DNA of 64,000 nucleotides, taken from Bacillota bacterium. GTDB lineage: Bacteria > Bacillota > Clostridia > Christensenellales > UMGS416. A program made the position numbers and the translations under genes. This document shows, one piece after another, positions 49,074 to 57,760 of this stretch. The notes under the pieces are model-generated. The model saw only the letters and a program-made list of their open reading frames with translations. It had not been told where the DNA came from and made no database searches. How positions within the stretch are numbered: the stretch's first letter is position 1; the number at the start of each line of letters is the position of its first letter. The stretch covers positions 136,730-200,729 of the forward strand of contig JAEZSE010000050.1 in assembly GCA_023421955.1 (NCBI GenBank), read 5' to 3'.

Positions 49074-49102
49074 TTGCCAACAGCACAAGTATCATGTAAA
49101 AT
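49074..49102 (+). promoter_or_regulatory. Promoter of the aldolase gene
   Basis: TTGCCA at 49074-49079, 17 bp, TAAAAT at 49097-49102. The transcript leader to the ATG at 49199 is about 90 bases. Confidence 0.55.
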
Positions 49103-49198
49103 AATAGAAATGTTTGCGGTGGGATCAGTATAAATAGTTCGCCGCATACCTGTGTTTATTTTTCGCCTGACGGGCGAGCATAGAAAGGACGGATCCAC

Positions 49199-50128
49199 AT
49201 GCCATTAGTCAATACCAAGGAAATGCTTTCAAAAGCCTATCAGGGCGGTTACGCGGTGGGCGCATTCAACGTGAACAACATGGAGATCGTGCAGGGCATC
49301 ACCGAGGCCGCTGCGGAGCTGAAGAGCCCGTTGATCCTGCAGGTGTCTGCCGGTGCCCGCAAGTATGCCAAGAACTCCTACCTGGTGAAGCTGGTGGAGG
49401 CGGCGCTCCTGGAGTGCGACCTGCCCATTGCGCTGCACCTGGACCACGGCGCCGACTTTGAGATCTGCAAGTCCTGCGTGGATGGCGGCTTCACCTCGGT
49501 GATGATCGACGGCTCCCACCACAGCTTTGAGGAGAACATCGCCCTCACCCGCAAGGTGGTGGAATACGCCCACGCCCGCGGCGTCACCGTGGAAGGCGAG
49601 CTGGGCAAGCTGGCAGGCATCGAGGATGATGTGAACGTGAGCAGTGATGACGCCCTCTACACCAACCCCGACGAGGTGGAGGAGTTCGTGACCAAGACTG
49701 GTGTGGACAGCCTGGCTATCGCCATCGGCACCAGCCATGGCGCGTTCAAGTTTGCCGGTGAGCCCAAGCTGCGCTTTGACATTCTGGAAGAAGTTGCCCG
49801 CAGGCTGCCCGGCTTCCCGATCGTGCTGCACGGCGCGTCCAGCGTGCCCCAGGAGTATGTGGCTGAGATCAATCAGTTTGGCGGCAAGATGGCCGGAGCC
49901 CAGGGCGTGCCGGAGCACATGCTCAGGCAGGCTGCCCGTTTGGCCGTGTGCAAGATCAACATTGACAGCGACATCCGTCTGGCTGTATCCGCTGGCATCC
50001 GCAAGCACCTGGCCGAACACCCCGAGCATTTCGACCCCCGCGATTATCTCAGACCGGCTCGCGACAACGTGCGCGCCATCGTCAAACACAAGATTCTTGA
50101 GGTGTTGGGCTGCGAAGGTAAAGCATAA
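49199..50128 (+). CDS. fba: Class II fructose-1,6-bisphosphate aldolase
   Basis: 309 residues of the zinc-dependent ketose-bisphosphate aldolase family. LPIALHLDHGADFEICKSCV with the catalytic Asp and zinc His, SVMIDGSHHSF, AIGTSHGAFKFAGEPKL and VLHGASSVPQEYV are the active-site segments; KINIDSDIRLA is the phosphate-binding end. Core glycolysis enzyme; tagatose-bisphosphate specificity cannot be excluded. ATG 49199 follows AAAGGACGGATCCAC. Confidence 0.85.
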   Translation: MPLVNTKEMLSKAYQGGYAVGAFNVNNMEIVQGITEAAAELKSPLILQVSAGARKYAKNSYLVKLVEAALLECDLPIALHLDHGADFEICKSCVDGGFTSVMIDGSHHSFEENIALTRKVVEYAHARGVTVEGELGKLAGIEDDVNVSSDDALYTNPDEVEEFVTKTGVDSLAIAIGTSHGAFKFAGEPKLRFDILEEVARRLPGFPIVLHGASSVPQEYVAEINQFGGKMAGAQGVPEHMLRQAARLAVCKINIDSDIRLAVSAGIRKHLAEHPEHFDPRDYLRPARDNVRAIVKHKILEVLGCEGKA

Positions 50129-50146
50129 TTCAAACATAGAACTAGA

Positions 50147-50176
50147 AGAGACAGCCGATTTCCGGCTGTCTCTTTT
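50147..50176 (+). terminator. Terminator after the aldolase gene
   Basis: AGAGACAGCCG and CGGCTGTCTCT with a short loop, followed by TTTT. Confidence 0.85.
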
Positions 50177-50204
50177 GATACCATGAAATTGACCAAAAGC
50201 AAGC

Positions 50205-50843
50205 TTATTGATCTTTACCCGGCCCCAATGTGATGACGATGATATACTTCTCCGCGGCACTCTCTGTTTTCTTGTGATAGAAAGTGCTGATCTCCATCCC
50301 ACTCTTGTCGCTGCCCTCCCACCGGGCGTCTCCCAGGCCGCTGCCGTCAACCGGCGGCGATTGGGTCAGGAAATCGGTGGAGCCATACTTAGGGGTCAAG
50401 TTTTTGTCCAGCACGGCCTTGAGGTCGGCTGCACAGGCAAGAAAGACGCGTTCGGATGCAAACTCTGCACTTAAGCGTACCATTGTCAGCATGCCATCGG
50501 AAAAGTAGAGCACAGGCCAACCCGTGATTGCTGGCTCGGTGTAAGCAATCGTCTTCTTATCATACACGATCTCAAGCGTGCCGCTTTCAAGGACTTGTGT
50601 TTCTCTGACGGATGTCTTCTCGTCCATCCCGCTGATGGCGAAGAAGTCCGCCTTGCTCATGAACCACTGGGTCTGTTGAAACGCAAATCCATCGTCTTGC
50701 ACAAGGTCATCCAGCAGCATCCGCTGCGGAGCAGGCTGCTCGGTGTGATTCAAAGCGGTGGTTTCACAAGCACCCAACGCCATCATCAGGAGCAAACAAA
50801 CTGTCACGGTAAACGGAGCCTTGATGCAATGCTTGCTTGACAT
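50205..50843 (-). CDS. Lipoprotein of unknown function
   Basis: 212 residues. Signal peptide ends LLLMMALGAC, a good lipobox. The rest is beta-rich soluble (KTSVRETQVLESGTLEIVYD, AEFASERVFLACAADLKAVL). ATG 50843 follows GGGAGGTGCTCCTG. Single gene on the minus strand; no family recognised. Confidence 0.6.
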   Translation of the reverse strand: MSSKHCIKAPFTVTVCLLLMMALGACETTALNHTEQPAPQRMLLDDLVQDDGFAFQQTQWFMSKADFFAISGMDEKTSVRETQVLESGTLEIVYDKKTIAYTEPAITGWPVLYFSDGMLTMVRLSAEFASERVFLACAADLKAVLDKNLTPKYGSTDFLTQSPPVDGSGLGDARWEGSDKSGMEISTFYHKKTESAAEKYIIVITLGPGKDQ

Positions 50844-50947
50844 CAGGAGCACCTCCCACCCACCGGCAAAAAACGGCAAGGCGATGTGATGCTACCATTA
50901 TAAGCTGAACGCTCAGCGAAACAAGGGTAAATGCTGTCGAAAACGGG

Positions 50948-51880
50948 CTACAGCGCCTGCTCTTCAATATGCACGATCTTGGCCCCATAGCGCCGCTGTG
51001 TCTTTTTAAATTCTGAAGGCGTCACGCCATAACTGCGCTTAAATTGGTTCACAAAATAGCTCAGATTATTGAATCCCGTATCCATCGCAATCTCCAGCAG
51101 CTTTTTGTCGGTGGACTCGATGATAATCGCTGCCTGCGCGACTCGATAATGGTTGATATACTCGGTGATGGTGCGCCCGGTCATGTCCTTGAAGAACCGA
51201 CACAGATACCCCGGGCTCATGCTGGCGACCTTTGCAAGTGTCTGCACAGTCAGCTTGCTGTTGCTGTTGCTGTGAATATAGTCGAAAATCCTGCTCATCC
51301 GCTCGGCCCTGTAATCCACGCATTCCATGGTGACAATTGCTTGGCCCTTCAGCGGGCAGTTGGCACAGATCTCAGCAAACACCGCAAAGAGGCATGCCTT
51401 GATCCTCAGCTCATACGCTGCCGGTTGTTTCTGAAGAAGATCATATGCCTGGAGCACATTGTCCATCACGGCTGCCTGCCAGGCAATACCACGCGAGAGC
51501 TTGACTGGCATCTCCATCTGCCCCTCGCCCATCGGCGCGATGTAACGCTGCGTGACCACATCGCCTTCCGGGCCCTCCAACAACCTGGAGTGAAACACCA
51601 ATGCGTTGTAGCTGCATGGCCCTCCATCCACCGCGAACGCAGCATGCACCTGCCCGGCCGGCACCAGCGCCATGTCTCCGGTCTCCATCGAGATCCGCTC
51701 ATTATTCAGCGCCAGAACGCAACGCCCGCTCACCACAAAGAAAAACTCCCACTCGTCATGCCAATGGGTGGGCAGGATCTGGTGCAGATCTCGAACAACC
51801 ATCATGTAGTAGTTGGCGGGAAACGGCCCCAGTGAGTGGTGGCTGTCTTCCTTGAGAAGCGGATTATGTGGCGACCTCAT
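50948..51880 (-). CDS. AraC-family regulator with N-terminal cupin
   Basis: 310 residues. An N-terminal cupin with LPTHWHDEWEFFFVVSGRCV binds an effector, probably a sugar; the C-terminal two-helix-turn-helix DNA-binding domain has TVQTLAKVASMSPGYLCRFF and DTGFNNLSYFVNQFKRSYGV. Divergent from the ABC transporter operon 219 bp away, so it is likely its regulator. ATG at 51880. Confidence 0.85.
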   Translation of the reverse strand: MRSPHNPLLKEDSHHSLGPFPANYYMMVVRDLHQILPTHWHDEWEFFFVVSGRCVLALNNERISMETGDMALVPAGQVHAAFAVDGGPCSYNALVFHSRLLEGPEGDVVTQRYIAPMGEGQMEMPVKLSRGIAWQAAVMDNVLQAYDLLQKQPAAYELRIKACLFAVFAEICANCPLKGQAIVTMECVDYRAERMSRIFDYIHSNSNSKLTVQTLAKVASMSPGYLCRFFKDMTGRTITEYINHYRVAQAAIIIESTDKKLLEIAMDTGFNNLSYFVNQFKRSYGVTPSEFKKTQRRYGAKIVHIEEQAL

Positions 51881-51991
51881 TTTCCATCCTCCGTATGTTT
51901 CCAGAGAATTATCACTGTGATTCCTACATGGCTATATGTAAAAATACCGATAATGAAGGTCATAATTGTGCAAGCAGTATAACTGTACGAA

Positions 51992-52010
51992 CTATATTAT
52001 CATTATATAG
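51992..52010. promoter_or_regulatory. Inverted repeat between AraC and ABC genes
   Basis: CTATAT and ATATAG around a 7-bp spacer at 51992-52010 in the divergent intergenic space, a possible operator or simply an AT-rich promoter. Also CCATG and CATGG at 52032-52051 nearby. Confidence 0.3.
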
Positions 52011-52099
52011 AAAATTAAGAATTTAGCAAACATCCATGTCGTGGCTGGCATGGAGTGTTTTGTGAATCTGTAAATCAATTTCATGGAAGGAAAGCTGCC

Positions 52100-53074
52100 A
52101 TGATCGCTACGGGCAAGGCTCCAAAGATCGCAAAACGACCGCCGGGCGGAAACAACGAACGGTATCATCTTTTTCTCATCGCGATTCCGTTCCTGATTCT
52201 GGTGATCGTATTCAACTACGGCCCAATCCTTGGCTGGCTTATATCTTTCTTCAACTATACCCCACGGCCAAACCAATTGGTAACTTGGAACGACTGGAAC
52301 AATTTCAATTCTTTTAAGCTGATCGTAGGCAATGAGATCCAGCGTGCGGAAATCCTGCGCGTGCTGCGCAACACCGCCGCCATCAGCCTGCTGAACCTGG
52401 CCACATCGATCCTCCCGGTGGCATTCGCGATCTTCCTGGCGGAGATCCGTGTGGGGTGGTACAAAAAAACCGTGCAGGTGCTCACCACGCTGCCAAACTT
52501 CATCAGTTGGGTGCTGGTCTATTCCTTCGCGTTCGCACTCTTCAGCATAGACAGCGGTGCCGTCAACTCCGTACTGGTGAAGCTGGGAGTCATCACGCAG
52601 GACCAGAAAATCAACTTCCTCGCCGATCCCGACACTGGCTGGACAATCTGGCTTCAGATGACCGCATGGGGCATCTGGAAGGGGCTGGGCTGGGGAGCCA
52701 TCATGTATCTGGCGGCCATCGCCGGCATCGACCAGGAGCTGTATGAAGCCGCCCGCGTGGATGGTGCAGGCCGCTTCCGCATGATGTGGAGCATCACGCT
52801 GCCCGGTGTGATGGAAACATTCTTTGTATTGCTGCTGCTCTCCATCGCCAACTTTGTGAACAACGGCATGGAGCAATATTTCATGTTTCAAAACGCGATG
52901 AACAAATCCCACATTGAGGTGTTGGACCTGTATGTATATAACGTGACATTCAACAGCATTTCCAACATTTCCATGACCACTGCCATCAGCATGCTAAAAT
53001 CGTTGATCAGCGTCTCTCTGCTTATGATCGCCAACCAGTTGTCCAAGCTGGTGCGCGGCAACACGATCATTTAG
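52100..53074 (+). CDS. Carbohydrate ABC transporter permease (LplB-type)
   Basis: 324 residues with six membrane helices, starting YHLFLIAIPFLILVIVFNYG and including the EAA loop EAARVDGAGRFRMMWSITLP that contacts the ATPase. Related to LplB/YtcP-type oligosaccharide or polysaccharide-derived sugar importers. ATG 52100 follows GGAAGGAAAGCTGCC. No ATPase gene in the cluster; a shared MsmK-like one elsewhere is expected. Confidence 0.85.
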   Translation: MIATGKAPKIAKRPPGGNNERYHLFLIAIPFLILVIVFNYGPILGWLISFFNYTPRPNQLVTWNDWNNFNSFKLIVGNEIQRAEILRVLRNTAAISLLNLATSILPVAFAIFLAEIRVGWYKKTVQVLTTLPNFISWVLVYSFAFALFSIDSGAVNSVLVKLGVITQDQKINFLADPDTGWTIWLQMTAWGIWKGLGWGAIMYLAAIAGIDQELYEAARVDGAGRFRMMWSITLPGVMETFFVLLLLSIANFVNNGMEQYFMFQNAMNKSHIEVLDLYVYNVTFNSISNISMTTAISMLKSLISVSLLMIANQLSKLVRGNTII

Positions 53075-53084
53075 GGGGGGCGGC

Positions 53085-54020
53085 ATGATGATAAAAGCAG
53101 ATAGCAATATCAGAATCAGCAACCGGATCAGGCTCGGCGCGGGAGATGTGGCGTTCAACATCGTGAACTTCTTCGTGTTCGGGGTGTTCACGCTGATCTG
53201 CATCTATCCGTTCTATTACATCCTGATCAACTCCATCAGCGACAACCACCAAAGCGCGCTGGGTAACGTGATCTTCTGGCCGATGGGCATCCACTTCAGC
53301 AACTATGTGGAGGTGATGAAGCTCAAGGGAATCGGGCGGGCGGCGATGATCTCTGTGGCGCGCACTGCGGGCGGCACCGTGTGCACCGTGCTCGCATCGG
53401 CGGTCCTGGGATATCTCTTTACAAAAAAGCGCATGTGGGGCCGCAGGTTCTGGTACCGGTTCATCGTGATCACAATGTATTTCAACGCTGGCATCATCCC
53501 CTGGTTCATTGTGATGTATAACCTGGGGTTGATGAACAACTTCCTGGCCTACATCCTGCCAGGCATCGTATCCCCGTTCTTCATCATCCTGGTGAAAACC
53601 TATATCGAGTCTGTTCCGCCATCATTGGAGGAAAGCGCGGCTATCGATGGCGCCGGGTTCTGGACAATCCTGACCCGCATCATCATACCGCTGATCATCC
53701 CGATCCTGGCTACGATCACGATCTTTTCAGCAGTGGGGCAATGGAATTACTTCATCGACACGCTGTTTTTGATGCCCAAAAAGGAGAACTGGACGCTTCA
53801 ATTCATCCTGTATAACTATCTGAACAACTCCACATCGCTGTCCACGCTGTTGAAGACCGCGCAAGGCTCCACGATGGCCACCGATGTGTCCAAGCTGCAA
53901 ACACCCACATCGGTGCGAATGACGATCACAATCGTCGTGGTGTTCCCGGTGCTGCTGGTGTATCCAATCTTCCAGCGATATTTTATCAAGGGCATCATGA
54001 TCGGCGCTGTAAAGGGCTGA
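53085..54020 (+). CDS. Carbohydrate ABC transporter permease (LplC-type)
   Basis: 311 residues, six helices, with EAA motif ESAAIDGAGFWTILTRIIIP. Partner of the upstream permease 10 bp away; the GGGGGGCGGC just before ATG 53085 is its ribosome site. Confidence 0.85.
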   Translation: MMIKADSNIRISNRIRLGAGDVAFNIVNFFVFGVFTLICIYPFYYILINSISDNHQSALGNVIFWPMGIHFSNYVEVMKLKGIGRAAMISVARTAGGTVCTVLASAVLGYLFTKKRMWGRRFWYRFIVITMYFNAGIIPWFIVMYNLGLMNNFLAYILPGIVSPFFIILVKTYIESVPPSLEESAAIDGAGFWTILTRIIIPLIIPILATITIFSAVGQWNYFIDTLFLMPKKENWTLQFILYNYLNNSTSLSTLLKTAQGSTMATDVSKLQTPTSVRMTITIVVVFPVLLVYPIFQRYFIKGIMIGAVKG

Positions 54021-54116
54021 TCCAATTCATGGAATCAATACCCCACCGTTCCGGATCGCAGTCAGCCGGCGCGTACCGGGGATTGTATCGAAAAAAGCAA
54101 GGAGGAATGAGCAACA

Positions 54117-55889
54117 ATGAAACACCATCGCAAGTTGTTTGCACTGCTGGTAGTGACAATGCTGGTTCTTAGCCTGGCCGCCTGCCAATCAGCGGCCCCG
54201 ACGGCGGCACCGGCCACATCAGCCCCCGCCACCGAGGCGCCGGCCAGTGAAGCCCCCGCCACGGCAACCCCGGAGCCCACTCCAGAACCCCTGACGATCA
54301 CGGCATTTGCCGAGACGTCAAACTATTCCGGTGAGCAGCCCGGCTGGTTTGCCAAGGTTCTGAAGGACAAGTTCAACCTGACCGTCAACATTGAGGGCCA
54401 GGGCACCGGCGGCGGCGACACCGTGTTTGCCACCAAGCTGGTTTCCGGCGAATTGGGTGACTATATTGTGTTTGGTGACAATGCCGAGCACATCAAGCAG
54501 GCCATTTCCGCCGGCCTGCTGCTCGATTGGAACAAGGATGACCTGCTCACCAAGTATGGCGCCGACATTACAGCCAACTATGCCAAGGCCATTGAGTATA
54601 ACAAAACCCAATACGGCAATGGCACGGCTGTTTACGGCATCGGCCATGACTGTTTCAACAGCAGCGAAGGCCCCGGTGAGCTCACCGACTTCACATGGGG
54701 CCCCTATCTGCGCTGGGACCTTTATGCCAAGCTCGGTTATCCTGAAATCACCGAGATGGAAGACTACCTCAAGGTCCTGAAAGACATGCAGGCTCTTGAG
54801 CCCAAGACGGCCGACGGCAAGCCCGTGTATGCCTTCTCCTTCTGGAAAGACTGGGACGGCTCCCACATGATGAACGCCAAGCAGTTTGCCTGCATGCAGG
54901 GCTACAATGACGACACCGGCGGGCTGGTGCTGGTGCACTATTCGGAACCCAAGTATCAGGATATCCTGCAGGAAGACGGCTATTACCTGCGCACGCTGAA
55001 GCTCTATTTTGATGCCAACCAAATGGGCCTGGTGGACCCGGAGTCCCCCACACAGAACTGGGATGCCATGTATGCAAAGGCCACCGCCGGGCAGTTCCTG
55101 TTCAACTGGTTCTCCTGGCTGCGCCCGATGAATACCGTTGAGAACTCTGCTGTTGGCAAGGGTTTGATGCTCGTTCCATTCAAAAATGAGATCGTATGCT
55201 CCTATGGAAAAAACGTCTACGGTGGCCAGCGCATCACCTCCATCGGTGCCTCCTGCAAAAACCCTGACCGCGTAATGCAGCTCATCAACTGGATGTGTTC
55301 ACCCGATGGTGTGATGACTGTCACGAACGGGCCGGAAGGCCTCGGCTGGAACTATGGTTCCGACGGCAAGGCGTCTCTCACCGCGCTGGGCAAGAAGATC
55401 AAGATTTCCAAAGAGACGATCATTCCCGATGAATGGGGCGGCGGCAAGTTTGGAGATGGTGAAAACAAGTTCTCGTACCCGATGGTGAACCGCAACTCCA
55501 TCAATCCCAAGACCAACGAGCCATTTGACTGGAGCGGCTGGGGCACCACGCTCACCGACCCCGAGTGCGTGACCAAGCTGGATCTGGACTGGCAGGCGAA
55601 GATGGGCGCCAAGTCCTCTCTGGAATGGTTCCAGAAGAATGGCAAGATTGCAGTATCCGTGCCGACAGCCACCAAGGTGGACAACACATTGCCCGATGAC
55701 CTGAAAGCCAAGCTGGACCAAATCGGCTCCAAGATCCGGGAGTATTCCTGGAGAATGGTTTTCGCCAAAGACCAGGCTGAGTTTGACAGCCTGAAGACAG
55801 AGCTGATCTCCACATGCAAAGGCTTGGGTTATGACGAGGTCAAGGCCGCCAACATCAAGATGGCCGAGCAGCTCTTCGCACTGCGCTGA
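54117..55889 (+). CDS. Sugar ABC transporter substrate-binding lipoprotein
   Basis: 590 residues. Signal peptide with lipobox LVLSLAAC, then a Thr/Ala/Pro-rich linker and a large periplasmic-binding fold typical of LplA-type proteins (PDEWGGGKFGDGENKFSYPM, KDWDGSHMMNAKQFACMQGY). Third gene of the importer after the permeases, 96 bp on; ATG 54117 follows CAAGGAGGAATGAGCAAC. The sugar cannot be deduced; the large size suggests oligosaccharides. Confidence 0.85.
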   Translation: MKHHRKLFALLVVTMLVLSLAACQSAAPTAAPATSAPATEAPASEAPATATPEPTPEPLTITAFAETSNYSGEQPGWFAKVLKDKFNLTVNIEGQGTGGGDTVFATKLVSGELGDYIVFGDNAEHIKQAISAGLLLDWNKDDLLTKYGADITANYAKAIEYNKTQYGNGTAVYGIGHDCFNSSEGPGELTDFTWGPYLRWDLYAKLGYPEITEMEDYLKVLKDMQALEPKTADGKPVYAFSFWKDWDGSHMMNAKQFACMQGYNDDTGGLVLVHYSEPKYQDILQEDGYYLRTLKLYFDANQMGLVDPESPTQNWDAMYAKATAGQFLFNWFSWLRPMNTVENSAVGKGLMLVPFKNEIVCSYGKNVYGGQRITSIGASCKNPDRVMQLINWMCSPDGVMTVTNGPEGLGWNYGSDGKASLTALGKKIKISKETIIPDEWGGGKFGDGENKFSYPMVNRNSINPKTNEPFDWSGWGTTLTDPECVTKLDLDWQAKMGAKSSLEWFQKNGKIAVSVPTATKVDNTLPDDLKAKLDQIGSKIREYSWRMVFAKDQAEFDSLKTELISTCKGLGYDEVKAANIKMAEQLFALR

Positions 55890-55925
55890 AATAACCAACC
55901 TCCAGACTCTCTCCTGTTTTCCATA

Positions 55926-55957
55926 CAAAACGTGCCGGCAAATGCCGGCACGTTTTG
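55926..55957 (+). terminator. Terminator of the ABC operon
   Basis: CAAAACGTGCCGGCA and TGCCGGCACGTTTTG form a 15-bp perfect stem followed by TTTTTG. Confidence 0.9.
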
Positions 55958-55988
55958 TTTTTGCCATCGCGAAGCAATACTGCACATT

Positions 55989-56065
55989 AAATATTTCATT
56001 TTTCATGGTCTTCATATGCAATTTTGATTGATTATGAAATATTATATGCAAAATATTTCATTTTT
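55989..56065 (+). promoter_or_regulatory. Direct and inverted repeats upstream of gdhA
   Basis: AAATATTTCATTTTT occurs at 55989-56003 and again at 56051-56065, 62 bp apart, close to six helical turns. The second copy is also the right arm of an inverted repeat with TGAAATATT (56035-56043). All are upstream of the -35 box, as for activator sites. The repeats are exact; the binding protein is unknown. Confidence 0.6.
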
Positions 56066-56068
56066 ATG

Positions 56069-56097
56069 TAGACATTCTCCGTTTACTTCATTATAAT
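56069..56097 (+). promoter_or_regulatory. Promoter of gdhA
   Basis: TAGACA at 56069-56074, 17 bp, TATAAT at 56092-56097: one mismatch from consensus. It is 50 bp before the gdhA start. Confidence 0.75.
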
Positions 56098-56147
56098 GAA
56101 GCAGGTATTTTTAGGAATTACAAATTGTTCTGATAGAGGAGGCAGCC

Positions 56148-57485
56148 ATGGAAATCTTAAAGTCAGTCATGGAGCAAGTGGAAAAGAGGAACCCGAACGA
56201 GCCAGAGTTCCACCAGGCAGTCCGTGAGGTGCTCGAATCATTGGAGCCCGTCGCCAAGCGCAACCCGAAGTGGGTCAAAGCCGGCATCTTTGAGCGTTTT
56301 GTGGAGCCGGAGCGGCAGATCTTCTTCCGTGTGCCGTGGGTGGACGACAACGGAGCCGTGCAGGTCAACAGGGGTTTCCGCATCCAGTTCAACAGCGCCA
56401 TCGGCCCATACAAAGGCGGCCTGAGGCTGCACCCCTCGGTGAACGCCAGCATTTTGAAGTTCCTGGGCTTTGAGCAGATCCTGAAGAACTCCCTCACCGG
56501 CCTGCCCATCGGCGGCGGCAAGGGCGGCAGCGACTTTGACCCCAAGGGCAAGTCGGACGGCGAAGTGATGCGGTTCTGCCAGGCTTTCATGACCGAGCTT
56601 TCCAAGCATATTGGCGAGAACACCGACGTGCCCGCCGGCGACATTGGCACCGGCGCCCGCGAAATTGGCTTTATGTATGGCCAATACAAGCGCCTGAAGA
56701 ACGACTTCACCGGCGTGCTCACCGGCAAGGGCCTCACCTGGGGCGGCAGCCTTGCCCGCACAGAAGCCACCGGCTACGGCCTTTGCTACTTCATGGAAGA
56801 AGCGATGAAAGCCAAGGGCAAATCCTTCGCAGGCTCCACCGTGGTCATCTCCGGCTCCGGCAATGTGGCCATCTATGCCACCGAAAAGGTGCACCAGATG
56901 GGCGGCAAGGTTGTGGCGCTGAGCGACTCCGACGGCTACATTTATGACGCCGATGGCATCAAGCTGGACACTGTGAAAAGGCTCAAGGAAGTGGAGCGCA
57001 AGCGAATCAGCGAGTATGTGAAGGCCCATCCCACTGCCACCTATACGGCGGGCTGCCGCGGAATCTGGTCAATCAAGTGCGACATTGCCCTGCCCTGCGC
57101 CACGCAGAACGAGGTGGATGGCAATGATGCAGCGATACTCGTGAAGAACGGCTGCTTTGCTGTGGGCGAAGGCGCCAACATGCCCTCCACCCCCGAAGCG
57201 GTGGAAGTCTTCCTGCAAAACAAGACCATCTATGGCCCGGCCAAGGCGGCCAACGCCGGCGGCGTTGCCACCTCCGCACTGGAAATGTGCCAGAACAGCA
57301 TGCGCTACTCCTGGACCTTTGAGGAAGTGGACGCGAAGCTCAAAGACATCATGATCAACATCTACAAGAACGCCAGCGCCGCCGCCCGCGAATATGGCGA
57401 TGAAGACAATCTGGTGATGGGCGCCAACATCGCAGGCTTCCTGAAAGTGGCAGACGCCATGTATGCGCAAGGAATTGCGTATTAA
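56148..57485 (+). CDS. gdhA: NADP-type glutamate dehydrogenase
   Basis: 445 residues of the hexameric family: fixes ammonium onto 2-oxoglutarate to give glutamate. FNSAIGPYKGGLRLHPSVNA, GLPIGGGKGGSDFDPKGKSD with the catalytic Lys, PAGDIGTGAREIGFMYGQYK and the Rossmann STVVISGSGNVAIYATEKVH are all present. ATG 56148 after AGAGGAGGCAGCC. It opens the nitrogen cluster with glnA and gltB but has its own terminator and promoter. Confidence 0.93.
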   Translation: MEILKSVMEQVEKRNPNEPEFHQAVREVLESLEPVAKRNPKWVKAGIFERFVEPERQIFFRVPWVDDNGAVQVNRGFRIQFNSAIGPYKGGLRLHPSVNASILKFLGFEQILKNSLTGLPIGGGKGGSDFDPKGKSDGEVMRFCQAFMTELSKHIGENTDVPAGDIGTGAREIGFMYGQYKRLKNDFTGVLTGKGLTWGGSLARTEATGYGLCYFMEEAMKAKGKSFAGSTVVISGSGNVAIYATEKVHQMGGKVVALSDSDGYIYDADGIKLDTVKRLKEVERKRISEYVKAHPTATYTAGCRGIWSIKCDIALPCATQNEVDGNDAAILVKNGCFAVGEGANMPSTPEAVEVFLQNKTIYGPAKAANAGGVATSALEMCQNSMRYSWTFEEVDAKLKDIMINIYKNASAAAREYGDEDNLVMGANIAGFLKVADAMYAQGIAY

Positions 57486-57533
57486 GCAACAGCTTGTTCT
57501 TTAGTACCGATTTTTTATTCACAAACCATCTAC

Positions 57534-57565
57534 AAAACCTCCCGGTTATCCTGCCGGGAGGTTTT
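57534..57565 (+). terminator. Terminator of gdhA
   Basis: AAAACCTCCCGG and CCGGGAGGTTTT form a perfect 12-bp stem with a short loop, followed by GCTTTTCTT. Confidence 0.88.
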
Positions 57566-57614
57566 GCTTTTCTTCCGCAATGGAACCTTCCGAAGGAATA
57601 ATTGCACATTTTAC

Positions 57615-57642
57615 TTGAAATCGAATAATAGTATGATATAAT
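57615..57642 (+). promoter_or_regulatory. Promoter of glnA
   Basis: TTGAAA at 57615-57620, 16 bp, TATAAT at 57637-57642. It leaves a leader of about 110 bases before the glnA start, long enough to hold an RNA control element, which I looked for without a firm result. Confidence 0.7.
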
Positions 57643-57760
57643 GTGTAATTATTGCAGGATTCCTTTTCGTTTCTTGCAGAACAAAACTCTGGCTGGCAGC
57701 TGGACGAAGCCGCAGGCACAAGCCTGTGAGTGCTGTTCGAAAGGATCGGTGGCGGCCGTG

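Noticed and set aside
49229..50350. Long antisense frame of 373 codons opposite the aldolase gene
   Set aside because: It is a GC-rich shadow of fba: no ribosome site, low-quality protein composition, and the plus-strand gene is unambiguous.
57643..57760. Riboswitch or ANTAR hairpin pair in the glnA leader
   Set aside because: Only short stems such as CAGGC-ACAA-GCCTG were found; no two hexaloop hairpins with A1 and G4 and no terminator, so I do not claim an RNA element.
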